NCBI RefSeq assembly: GCF_963678635.1
Contig: NW_026970749.1
Span: forward strand, 1 to 64,000
DNA length: 64,000 bases
Source of the DNA: Symsagittifera roscoffensis
Taxonomy: Eukaryota > Xenacoelomorpha > Acoela > Convolutidae
Reading direction: 5' to 3'
Notes under the pieces: generated by a model
The model's database searches: none
What the model was told of the DNA's origin: nothing
What the model saw: only the letters and a program-made list of their open reading frames with translations
In this document: positions 52,475 to 62,966 of the stretch, piece after piece
Position numbering within the stretch: position 1 is the stretch's first letter
Layout: each line of letters opens with the position of its first letter
Made by a program: the position numbers and the translations under genes

Positions 52475-53695
52475 TCAAATTATCTAAATTTATATTTGTT
52501 TAAAAAAACCATGACGAAGAATATAACTATACTAAATAAATTAGTTTATCAAACTCTACAGCGTGTCATTCATTACAATTTTATCACTCATTTAGCCATA
52601 ATAGCCTGCTAAATTATACTGTGTGACAATGAAAGTTCGGTATTTACGCTTGCTATTCGTCAGCATTGTCAAGTCGGAATCTAGTTTTTTTTCTAGTTAA
52701 TCACTTGTTTACCATAATCAGTTGAATCACTTGCTGCTTTGCTGCTGACTAATTTTATATCCTGCTGACATCCTCAAACTCAAGAAAGTTCAAGTTTAAC
52801 TAGTGGGTACTAGTTACTACTGGTAAATGCTATATCTAGAATGCAAACCATTGTGTGTATCATTATAGAGTTTCGATATAATTTGTCTATTGATAATTTC
52901 TCGGGTTCATAGTTGTTGTCGAAGTAAGTTATGTCTGTTTAATTTCCAAATTCTGTAGTCCACTTTGTAAACACTCTTATATAGCTATCACAGAGTTTCA
53001 GATTATTGACTGTCGGCTTTATTTCTGCCGGAATATTTGCCGTTTTTTTTCCAAAAAGGTCCAATAGCAATTTTGAGATCAATAACGCTCAATAATTTAA
53101 TGCCCAAAACCAACCGCACTAGGACCTTTTTGAAAAATTTTAGTTAATATAAACATGAAGAAATTTTTTTTGAAAGCGTTTTTTTTCCGTTTCCTTCTTC
53201 AATTTTAATATCTCTGTAAGTTCTGTTTGCTAATTAATGAAAGAAACTGCTTTAACCCTACAGTGGTTGTAGAATTTTGGAAATTTTTTACTCTCCGTTA
53301 TTCAGTAAAATCTGAAGGTTCAAAAGATTGAATTAACGAGAGCATTTATCGGCAAATGAACTCTCCAAAAATCCATAAATCAGCACGTTTTTCACTTGAA
53401 CTTAACATCAAAAAACATCAATACTCTGCCGTGAAAACGGTACAAATTGGCGCAAGCTAGCCACAAGAACCGATAATAATGTCCTTGAGACAAATTTTTC
53501 TTCTTGACAGTGAGTCTTAATCAAGGCTCAACCGAATTAGAACCAAAAAAAAAACAGTTAAAAAAGGTCAAGTGGGGCTATAGGTCCTCGAGTTTCCATG
53601 TATTAAGGTCTGCTTATGGGGATTTCGAAACCGCGCCAACTGGCAAGTCGTATATAGTACATTTGGATTAGGCCGCTAGGACAACTGTGCTTGTT

Positions 53696-54713
53696 TTATA
53701 TGCATTTATACTCTTTAATGGATTTATACTCTTGTTTACATTTGCGCTGCAACATCCTCCCCCCCCCCCCTGAAGTAGGAAGAACCGGAGCGAGCCTAAC
53801 GGTCGGCCGAGTGACTTCACGGGTTGCGGTCTTAACAAGGGCGGATCGGGCGCAACCGTCATGTCCGTAGTTTAGCTTGACAATTCTGGCGAGGGAGTGG
53901 TACCCACGCGGACTATCGGGCTCAATCACCCACACGAGATCGCCTGTCTTAAGAGTGAAGTCAAAATGAGTCTGCCATTTGACACCTTTATTCATTGAGG
54001 GAACATATTCGCGAAACCAACGAGACCAAATAGCGTTAACATTCGACTGCACTCGCACGTAATTTTTCTTGTGGTCGAAGTGCTCCCCAGCTGAAAGCGA
54101 AGGAAAGCTTGTAGCATAATGTCCGAGCAAAAAGTGGTTTGCGGTTAATGCTTCTAACTCACGTGAATCAGTACTAACGGGAATGATTGGCCTCGAATTC
54201 AAAGCCTGCTCAACTAAGCAGGGTGTTATTCCTAACGCCTTTTCTGTGACTCGCCTACTGCCTAGTATCTCATAAAGTACGCGCTTCACGCTTCGGACGA
54301 GGCGCTCCTAGGAGCCGCCATGATGGTGTGCGCCTGGCGGGTTAAACTTCTAAGCAACATCTTTGTGTGCAAAAATGGTCGGAGTCATGCCGTTCCAACT
54401 CTTGATGCAGGCAAGTAATTTTTTTCGGCACCAACGAAGTTCGTGCCGTAATCCGACCAGATCGTGCTTGATGTACCACGACGCGCAATGAACCGTTCAA
54501 TGCCCATGACACAAGAACTAGTGTCCAGAGATGGTACAATCTCAAGGGGTACAGCCCTGGCGATGTGGCAAGTGAAAAGAAATCCCCATTTTTTTCCAGT
54601 ACTTCTACGAACCGGAAAGTAAAGCGGTCCAAATTAATCCACACCCGTATGATTAAAATGTGGTTGCTTATATCCGAGACGCTCGACAGGTAAGTCGGAC
54701 ACACTGCACACAA
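53696..54713 (-). pseudogene. pol: BEL/Pao integrase and DUF5641 (copy B)
   Basis: ORF 53696-54289 joins the integrase end to DUF5641 without the stop present at 41999: VKRVLYEILGSRRVTEKALG, EQALNSRPIIPVSTDSRELE, WSRWFREYVPSMNKGVKW and KTGDLVWVIEPDSPRGYHSL. The core (54290-54713) is frameshifted near 54420, where a T is missing from the TTCTTTTTCGGC run of copy A. The catalytic Glu region (GSWERLVRS) reads GSXERLVRS with a stop near 54309. As in copy A it abuts an opposite-strand non-LTR fragment. Confidence 0.85.
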
Positions 54714-54719
54714 CGAGAC

Positions 54720-55860
54720 CAGAACCCGTATGAAGAGAAGAACTCATGAAGCTTGGTGTCGAGTCCGAGAGGAAAGCTCCGACTCACCGCCAACAACGCA
54801 GATGTTGGAAACGGTTGGCCCAGGAGCTAGAAGCTGTCAATGAACTCGACCTTCAACAACGCGAACGCGAACCGAACAGTTTTGGTTATGCTCCCTACGA
54901 GGCTTCCTGCGACATTAGTTCCTTCAGACTCGACCTCACAGAATGAAGACAAAGATGGAACAAGAGAGAATACGCATCACTGCAGAAATCCTAGACAGAC
55001 AGAAAGACGAGGACTGACACGATATACATCTGTACAGATGGTTCCGTCACAGAAGGTATCAAATCCGGTGGAGGTGCAGCCATCGTGACTACCCGGCTCT
55101 GGAGTGCCGCCCCAAGACCGCCACGGGGAGCTATTTTCCTCCTATCAAACGGAAGCGACAGCCATCCTTCTATCCCTAGATTATGTGACCAATCTCGAAG
55201 TGGCCCATGGGTCCACTGTCAAAGTCCTCACAGATTCCGAATCCTCCTTGCAGAAAGTTGCTACTTGTCCGGGCGATCGTTTTGGAAAAATCTCAAAAAT
55301 ATCGAGAAAACGACTTTCATTTGAGTCCCCTCGCACTGCGGCATAGCTGGAAACGAGAAAACAGACCAGGCGGCCAATGACACAGTGACTCTTTTTTTCG
55401 GGTAAATAGACCTGTCAGCCTGGACACCATCAAAGCAGCATGTAGAAAAGAGATGAGAGGGAAGGACATTCATCTTTGTGGCGATCACAAGAAGACCAAC
55501 AAACTGAACCACACCACCTTCGTCAGAAATTGAAGAGAAGGCGACAAATCAGTTCAGAGTGGGCCAGTCTTCCCTCTGCAACGCCATGATAGCACTCATG
55601 GAAGTGGAAGTGTCGGAAAATTAACCCGACTCTGGGGAAAAAGACACCGTCAGCCACGTTCTTCACGATTGTCAGAGAGGAGAAGAGACAAGGAGAAGAC
55701 TTGGAGAATCCGAAGACCACTTATCGAGAAGCCCAGCGACCTACAAAGACTACTAAGGCGGATGGGGAGAACGTATATCGACGCCTTAGTGTCTGAACAT
55801 GCGTCGTACGAGAGAGAGTATCGAAGAGCGCAAGTCTAAAAATTAACGAAAATGTGATGC
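54720..55860 (+). pseudogene. Non-LTR retrotransposon RNase H part (copy B)
   Basis: Parallel of copy A with less damage at the start: KRLAQELEAVNELDLQQRER, then IYICTDGSV, SGGGAAIVTTRLWSAAP, SYQTEATAILLSLDYVTNLE, KVLTDSESSLQKVATCPGDR and HVLHDCQRGEE. The RNase H order Asp (TDGS), Glu (YQTE), Asp (TDSES) is clear. Frames change at least three times. Confidence 0.75.
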
Positions 55861-55923
55861 AACTTCTAGTTTCTAGAGTGGTTTTTGGTGTTCAGTTTTC
55901 CAAGAGGAAATATTCTGTCGATT

Positions 55924-56325
55924 CAGGGGCGGATCTAGGATTTTCTCGAAGGGGGGGGGGCGGATTTTCAAAAAGAAATCGAAAAATTTGACGACCTTTT
56001 TTTAGGTCATCCAAATTGATTTTTTGAGCTCTCTCAAAGCACTGTTTTGCCCCCCTATTATGGCAAAATTTTCTGCGCCGGAGGCAAATTTTTGAAAAAA
56101 ACTGTCAAAAAAGGCGTTTTTAGTCACATTTTGGAAAATTTTGACCAAAAAATTGCGTTTTTTCGGCGCGCACTCCCCCCTCAAAATTAGTAAATATTGG
56201 CGCCTAAGGCGCCTTTAGAAAAATTTTAGGGTCCGTCGGCCAAAAAAAGACTTCTTAAAAAGTACCAAAGGGTGTCGAATGCCTGAGGGAAGGCGTCCGC
56301 ACCCCTCCCCCTAAATCTACCCATT
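55924..56325 (+). mobile_element. hAT-like MITE, module B
   Basis: Same element and same insertion site as in modules A and C. The flanking octamers are TGTCGATT (55916-55923) and TGTCGATC (56326-56333), so the module was copied after the MITE inserted. Confidence 0.75.
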
Positions 56326-56769
56326 TGTCGATCCATTTTTCTCGAATTGGGTTATCTTATCAAAAAATCAGCAGGAATAATTTGTCCTGAAAATTCGAAG
56401 AACTTCAAGGGCATAATTTTAAATATCTCTCAAATTTTAATAAGTAGGTCATCTAACATTACTATGAACGACCGTTTCAAAGTCTTCCTGTTCTCTAAAC
56501 AAAATTACAAAACATCATACTTCACAACATTTTTTCTCATAGGACAAAATATGTTCATCTAATAGTACACGCATATGAACTAGAAATTTTTAAGTGATCG
56601 CGCTTTTTTGCCTATTACAATATTGTTGAAAGCAAACTTTTAGGTTCAGGAGAAGTTTTGATTTGGAAGAGCGATTTTTTTAAAAATTTTTTATCATTTT
56701 TGTATACTTTTGCCTGAGGCAATCGATGGATTTGGTTATATATGGTATGATCATGATCGTCATTATTTG

Positions 56770-57560
56770 AGTGAACTTTTTGGGAAAAAATTCTTGTTCC
56801 GGCTTTCGTAATGAAAGTAACGGAATATTTGTGATCGGGGTGGTTTTTTGTCATGAGACTAATTTCGACTTTTTAATTATCCTCTTTTAACTGAACTTTT
56901 TTATATCACTCGAAAGCTGTTTTTGTCTTAAGCCTAAATTTGAAAAAATACTTCACCTGTGATCATTTTTCCTAAAGTAATGGGGGTTTAAAGATTGCCA
57001 ATTTGACCAACTTGGGACAAATAACGTGCGATATGTTTCGCGCAATTAACTCGTAAGCGGAGGTTTGATCCGTCTTAGAAAATGTTCCAAATTGGCTCAA
57101 AGAAGCTTATATGCTATAGTTGATATGTTAATAAAAGCAAAATCTATCGCTTTGTACTTAATATGGCGTGTTGGGGGATGTTTTTACAATAAATCTCAAT
57201 TAAAAAAATATATTTTCATTTTTTTTACAATTTAAATTTTTCATGTTATTTTTGCGCAAAAAAATCTCGCTTACGCGTTAATAGCGCAAAAAATATCGCG
57301 TGTTAATTGTCCCAAATTGGCCAAAAAGGAGTCTTTAAACCGAATACTCTTCGAAATATGATCACAGGTGAAATATCTTTTCAATTTTAAGCTGAGGACG
57401 ACAATAACTTTCGAAAGAAATTTAAAAAGTTCCGCCAAAAATGGCTAGTTAAAAAGCCAAAATTTGTCTGAAGAATAGAACCCACACCAAGCACAAATAT
57501 TCCGTTACTTTGGTTCAGAAAATCGTAACAATTAGCAAAAGCGTGCTATTCAATCAACTC
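56770..57560. mobile_element. R1 family member plus inverted partner, module B
   Basis: 56770-57250 follows 44540-45020, then switches to the opposite orientation (AATCTCGCTTACGCGTTAATAG at 57267 and on). This gives two R1 pieces head to head, ending GCTATTCAATCAACTCATGCG. Confidence 0.55.
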
Positions 57561-57821
57561 ATGCGTTGAAAAGCGTTTGAAGACAAGAAAGAATACTTAA
57601 AAACATTCGGTATCATTTTTAAACGCATGTAGTCTATTAATAAAATCAAATAACGACAGAAAGAGCAAAAATTAAATAACAAACTTCGAAAAAATTCAGC
57701 TATTGAAAGTGTGAGTCTTCAGAAGAAATTTACCAATTTTGAACACAGTTAAGCCATACAAAGTTTGTTTATTTTCAATTCTGAGCAATTGGTTCGAATA
57801 ACTTTGCATACGTTCAACACT

Positions 57822-58004
57822 ATGGACAAAGAAAAAGAAAATCGAATGAAGTTTTGGGCGGGGGAGATATTGGACAGTTCTCTGGACATTCTAGCCGGGG
57901 ATAGTTTCGTAGAGGCGTTTGCTGGTGTGGTAGGAGAGAAGCTGGGCCTACAACTACCCGGTATGTTAGCTTTGTTTCTACCTTCTATTTTGTTAGCAAT
58001 ATAA
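57822..58004 (+). CDS. Candidate first coding exon or small protein
   Basis: The ATG at 57822 sits in a good context (A at -3, G at +4) and opens 60 codons (MDKEKENRMKFWAGEILDSS, FVEAFAGVVGEKLGLQLP). At 57961 a strong donor-like GGTATGT appears, so the exon may end at 57960 and what follows may be intron. Composition is more balanced than the surrounding AT-rich DNA. I recognise no family and found no second copy in the window. It could be host-derived or belong to an element not otherwise present. Confidence 0.4.
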   Translation: MDKEKENRMKFWAGEILDSSLDILAGDSFVEAFAGVVGEKLGLQLPGMLALFLPSILLAI

Positions 58005-58182
58005 CTTTTTTCAATCGGTGTAAATCTCGAAAGTAGTAAATCTCGATGTAAATCTCAGTGTAAATCTCGCTTTGGTTCCATGTTTATACCAGTAAAAACT
58101 TGTGAAAATAAATAGTAACAAGTCTGCTCGTATCAGGGTTAGGCCTTGAATGTTCCGACTGCCTCTTAAGGTCTATGGGTTC

Positions 58183-58920
58183 TTTTTCCTTCCCTTCCCC
58201 ACCTCATTTTCCTCCTACCAAACGCAAATGACAGCCATCCTTCTATCGCTAGATTATGTGACCAATCTCGAAGTGGCCCATGGGACCACTGTCAAAATCC
58301 TCACAGATTCCGAATCCTCCTTGCAGAAAGTGGCTACTTGTCCGGGCGATCGTTTTGGATAAATCTCAACAACATCGAGAAAACGACTTTCATTTGAGTC
58401 CCTTCGCACTGCGGCATAGCTGGAAACGAGAAAGCAGACCAGGCGGCCAATGAGGTAGCGACTCTTTTTTCGGGTAAAAAGACCTGTCAGCCTGGACACC
58501 ATCAAAGCAGCAGGTAGAAAAGAGATGAGAGGGAAGGACATTCATCTTTGTGGCGATCACAAGAAGACCAACAAACTGACCCACACCACCTACGTCAGAA
58601 ATTGAAGATAAGGCGACAAATCAGTTCAGAGTGGGCCAGTCCTCCCTCTGCAACGCCATGCTAGCACTCATGAAAGTGGAAGTGTCGGAAAATTAAACCG
58701 ACTGTGGGGAAAAAGACACCGTCAGCCACGTTCTTCACGATTGTCAGATATGAGAAGAGACAAGGAGAAGACTTAGAGAATCCAAAGACCACTTATCGAG
58801 AAGCCCAGCGACCTACAAAGACTACTAAGGCGGATGGGGAGAACGTATATTGACGCCTTAGTGTCGGAACTTGCGTCGTACGAGAGAGAGTATCGAAGAG
58901 CGCAAGTCTAAAAATTCACA
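58183..58920 (+). pseudogene. Non-LTR retrotransposon RNase H end (copy C, 5'-truncated)
   Basis: Begins just before SYQTQMTAILLSLDYVTNLE and runs through KILTDSESSLQKVATCPGDR, the SPLHCGIAGNE-type region and HVLHDCQ to the same 3' end as copies A and B. Left of it is the R1 end motif (ACAAGTCTGCTCGTATCAGG at 58109) and a T/C-rich stretch. Frameshifted. Confidence 0.7.
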
Positions 58921-58994
58921 AAATGTGATGCAACTTCTAGTTTCTAGAGCTAATTTTGATGTTCAGTTTTCCCAGAGGAAATAACCTGTAGATC

Positions 58995-59392
58995 CAGGGG
59001 CGGATCTAGGATGTTCTCGTAGGGGGGGGGGGCGGATTTTCAAAAAGAAATCGAAAATTTTGACGACCTTTTTTTAGGTCGTCCAAATTGATTTTTTGAG
59101 CTCTCCCAAAGCACTGTTTTGGCACCCCCTCCCTATTTTGGGAACATTTTCTGCGCCGCAGGCAAATTTTTGAAAAAAAAAACAGTCAATAAGGCGTTTT
59201 TAGGCACTTTTTGGAAAATTTTGACCAAAAAATTGCGTTTTTTCGGCGCGCGCTCCCCCACAAAGGACTTCTTGGATGGATTTCTTAAAAAGTACCAAAG
59301 GGGGGACCCTTTGGGTCGGCAGGGTGTCCAATGTCTGAGGGAAGGGCGTCCGCTCGACCCCCCCCCCCCACCCCCCCCTAAATCTGCCACTG
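58995..59392 (+). mobile_element. hAT-like MITE, module C
   Basis: 398 bp; flanking octamers TGTAGATC (58987-58994) and TGTCGATC (59393-59400). Same insertion as modules A and B. Confidence 0.75.
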
Positions 59393-59839
59393 TGTCGATC
59401 CATTTTTCTCGAATTGGGTTATCTTATCAAAAAATCAGCAGGAATAATTTGTCCTGAAAATTCGAAGAACTTCAAGGGCATAATTTTAAATATCTCTCAT
59501 ATTTTAATAAGTGGGTTATCTAACATTACTATGAACGACCGTTTCAAAGTCTTCCTGTTCTCTAAACAAAATTACATAACAGCATACTTCACAACATTTT
59601 TTCTCATAGGACAAAATATGTTCATCTAATAGTACACGCATATAAACTAGAAAATTTTAAGTGATCGCGCTTTTTTGCCTATTACAATATTGTTGAAAGC
59701 AAACTTTTAGGTTCAGGAGAAGTTTTGATTTGGAAGAGCGATTTTTTTTAAAAATTTTTTATCATTTTTGTATACTTTTGCCTGAGGCAATCGATGGATT
59801 TGGTTATATGTGGTATGATCTTGATCGTCATTATTTGAG

Positions 59840-60505
59840 TGAACTTTTTGGGAAATAATTCTTGTTCCGGCTTTTGTAATGAAAGTAACGAAATATTTGT
59901 GATCAGGGTGGGTTTTTTTTCATCAGACTAATTTCGACTTTATAATTAGCCTCTTTTAACTGAACTTTTTGTTATCACTCGAAAGCCATTTTTGTCTTAA
60001 GCCTAAATTTGAAAAGATACTTCACATGTGATCATTTTTTGTAAAGTATTTGGGGTTTAAAGATTGCCAATTTGGCCAATTTGGGACAAATAACGTGCGA
60101 TATATTTCGCGCAATTAACGCGTAAGCGGAGGTTTGATCCGTCTTAAAAATTATTCTAAACTGGCTCAAAGAAGCTTATATGCTATAGTTGATATGTTAA
60201 TAGAAGCAAAATCTATCGTTTTGTACTTAATATGGCGTGTTGGGGGATGTTTTTACAATAAATCTCAATTAAAAAAAAGTCTTTTTATTTCTTTTTACAA
60301 TTTAAATTTTTCATGTTATTTTTCAATCGGAGAATTTAGCGCTTTGCCCTGATACAAGCAGTCTTATTAAGTTTAAGATTTACAAGCGCTGAAAGTCAAA
60401 ACTATTTTGAACCGACGCAACAGTCAAAGTTGAATTTTAAATTAAACAAGACTGCTCGTATCAAGGTGAAGCCCTGAATTTTCCGACTACCTTTTAAGGA
60501 CTATG
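59840..60505. mobile_element. R1 family member and inverted R1 end, module C
   Basis: 59840-60372 parallels 44540-45075. An inverted R1 end (AACAAGACTGCTCGTATCAA) follows at 60443-60500, so two hairpin ends face each other about 70 bp apart. Confidence 0.55.
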
Positions 60506-60987
60506 GAGCAGTATTTACTTGAACAACTTAAGTGTAATAAAATGAAGCTGAAAATTTTCTTTAAAAAAATTGAGATTTGTGAAAACAATTATGGCATATA
60601 AGCTTGCTTGAACTAATTTGGAACGATTTCTAAGACTCTCGCTTACGCGTTAATAGCGCAAAAAAATCTCGCTTACGCGTTAATAGCGCAAAAAATATCG
60701 CGTGTTAATTGTCCCAAATTGGCCAAAAAGGAATCTTTTAAACGCATAACCTTCAAAATATGATCACAGGTGAAATATCTTCTCAATTTGAAGCTGAGGA
60801 CAACAATAACTTTCGAAAAAAAAATAAAAAAAAGTTCCGCCAAAAATGGCTAGTTAAAAAGTCGAAATTTTTCTGAAGAATAAAACCCACACCAAGCACA
60901 AATATTCCGTTACTTTGGTTCAGAAAATCGTAACAATTAGCAAAAGCGTGCTATTCAATCAACTCATGCTATTCAATCAACTCATGC

Positions 60988-61241
60988 GAAAGATGAAGTT
61001 GTCGCATGGTTGAGCCTCATATCTAGAATCAGGAATCTCGGTGTAGTTCATTACCCGAACCTCAGACACGTCCTCCATCATTTGTTTTGTTCCAAGTTGG
61101 TTCTCTGTGATGGGTACTTGTGCCATATGATTTTTGTTCAAATGTGACCAAGTGTCAGGCTTCTATTGGGATGCCCAGTCGTGCCAGAAAAACTCTCACT
61201 TGAATTAGACTAGATCAGGCGAAAGTTCTACCGAGTACATA
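60988..61241 (-). pseudogene. Relic of the acidic-tailed gene
   Basis: The start MYSVELSPDLV (ATG at 61241) matches the two element-1 genes, followed at once by TAG and a deletion. Later parts correspond to NQLGTKQMMEDVSEV- and IPDSRYEAQ-like stretches. Its value is that it fixes the likely translation start of the family. Confidence 0.7.
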
Positions 61242-61467
61242 AGTTTGCTGTTTTGCACTGAGAAGATCATTTTGAGCAACAATTTGAGTAAAATATACAG
61301 AGTAAAAACAAGAATGATTTAGTGCTTTGAAAGGATGTAGTTGAGAGTAGTTAAGTTGAAGTTAAAATGTTTAGGGCTGAGTTAGGAGGTAGTTGACGGT
61401 AGTTAAATTGACAATAAAATCTTTTTTTTAAGAGTGAAGGGTACGTTTAACTCGAATGTGTGGGTGT

Positions 61468-61660
61468 AACCAATCAGAATTGATTTTCCATATTTGGTCT
61501 GTAGTCGTATCCAATAAGATTTCAGATTTTAGCTTCCTTTCCTGGAGTTTTTATATACAAGCCGTGTCCAATAAAACAAAGTTTCATTGTAGGAACTTCT
61601 TACATATTGTCGTTTCCAATTTGAAAAAAATCATTTGTGTTTTGGTGTTGTATCCAATAA
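61468..61660 (-). promoter_or_regulatory. CCAAT-box cluster, element 3
   Basis: AACCAATCAGAATTG, GTATCCAATAAG, GTGTCCAATAAAA, TTTCCAATTTG and GTATCCAATAAG, in the same order and spacing as the clusters upstream of the element-1 paralogues. Confidence 0.45.
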
Positions 61661-61827
61661 GAGGACCCTTTTAGGGACTGACATCTTCTAAATAAGTAAG
61701 AATATACATAAAAACAATAGCAAAAATAATTGACTATAAGTTAATTGCTGTAAAAATAAAAAAACTTTGCTGATATAAGTAACAAAAGAAGCAAAAAAAT
61801 GCAAATAGCACTCCCACATTTTTTTCA

Positions 61828-62390
61828 TCAAGTTAATTGAATTTTTTGTATGTAATCAATGAAAAATTGCTAATTTTTGAGTAGATAGTTAATTTCTTCG
61901 ATTTTGACGTAAATTTGAGAGGATAGCTCAAAGATAATGATTTTTTCAAAGCAAATCTCTGGAAATCTGACTCCAAACTTGATCATGTAGTTTTTTGAAT
62001 TTTAAAAACCACTAAAAAAATGAAAGAATAAAGAAATTTGCTGTGGAATTTTTACAAATTTGGGTATCGGGTAGGAGATAAAAAGAGAAAAATTTGAGTA
62101 TCTTTGATATATTGTCGTACGACTTTTTGATTAACTTCAAATTTTCCAGAATAAAAAAAAATTCTTTCCTAGTCAGGTGTTATTCAACCGTAAGGTTAAA
62201 GCTCTGATACGCGATATGTGGATCTCTTTGATTGAGTAAGTTTCCCTAAAAAGTCATTTACTTACTCGGAGAACTCTGTTTTAGACAAGAAAATTGTTCA
62301 AAAAATTTTTAAAAAAGTTAGAGTCAACGTGTTTTTCATCAATTAGAAATTCCAATGGAGGTTTGTTTCTTGTAGCGTGACTCTAGGAAA
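61828..62390 (-). pseudogene. Relic of the unknown 139+52-codon gene
   Basis: The 52-codon tail (ATG 61986 to TGA 61828) aligns codon by codon with 16381-16223 (FPEICFEKIIIFELSSQIYV), with one TAG in the middle. The upstream part (to about 62390) is damaged by indels. A TAA falls two codons before the position of the element-1 stop. Confidence 0.7.
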
Positions 62391-62711
62391 ATCAATAGTG
62401 CTTATTAATAGATATTTTTCAAATAATGAAAGAAACTAAATATTAAATCAATTTAAATTTTGTTAAATTCTAATTGGTTGAATTCGAATTTGTTAGATTA
62501 CTTTTCTTTAAGGGAGAGCAAATAAAATAAATTAATTCTGAAAGTTTTCACGCTGAAAAAAACTGTTCTACATTTTGTATAACTTCTTTCTAAAAGTTCA
62601 AGTAAGTAAAAATCACTGAATAAATTTTTGGGACATTTCAAATATCCCCATTTGATATGAACCAAGTTTTATTTTCTTGATTTCCATACTTAAAACATCT
62701 CCCTTTTTTAG

Positions 62712-62966
62712 ATGCCGTCGCTAAAAAGAAAAGAGAAAATGCAGTGTGGGGACTGTGGAAACATGTACATTTGTCAAAACGCAATTCGACACCGCAAAAG
62801 TTGTGAAACAGGGATTATGTCTTGTCCTGATTGTAAATATTTCACTTACAATAAGCAAAAAATGAAATGTCACATGGTCAAGAAGCATGCTCCATCAATT
62901 TCCAAGCAGTCAACGATTTGCTTGTCTTGCGAAAAAGTGTTTCCGAGTTACTACTCTCTCCAATAA
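62712..62966 (+). pseudogene. Zinc-finger N-terminus of element-3 ZnF-PolB
   Basis: Three fingers at the same residues as element 1 (C12-C15-H27-C31, C38-C41-H54-H59, C70-C73). A TAA at 62964 replaces the Gln after YYSLQ. The same frame then continues without a gap into PolB (63036-63287), which shows that fingers and polymerase were one protein. The ATG follows directly after a splice-acceptor-like CTTTTTTAG. Confidence 0.8.

Larger units (their letters stand above)
47424..54021 (+). repeat. Near-identical 3299-bp tandem duplication
   Basis: 47424-50722 and 50723-54021 match base for base apart from scattered substitutions and C- or A-run lengths. The unit runs from PolB (GTGCAAAATTGAGAG) through the element-2 right TIR, its flank and the LTR-like repeat, into BEL/Pao DUF5641. 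The junction at 50722/50723 joins BEL/Pao CCAACG to PolB GTGCAAAA with at most one or two bases of shared sequence. Confidence 0.95.

Noticed and set aside
56347-56562. ORF family MGYLIKKSAGI- conserved in modules A, B and C as a gene
   Set aside because: Conservation equals that of the surrounding DNA because the modules are recent duplicates. Copies differ by frame-neutral indels without codon bias, and there is no start context.
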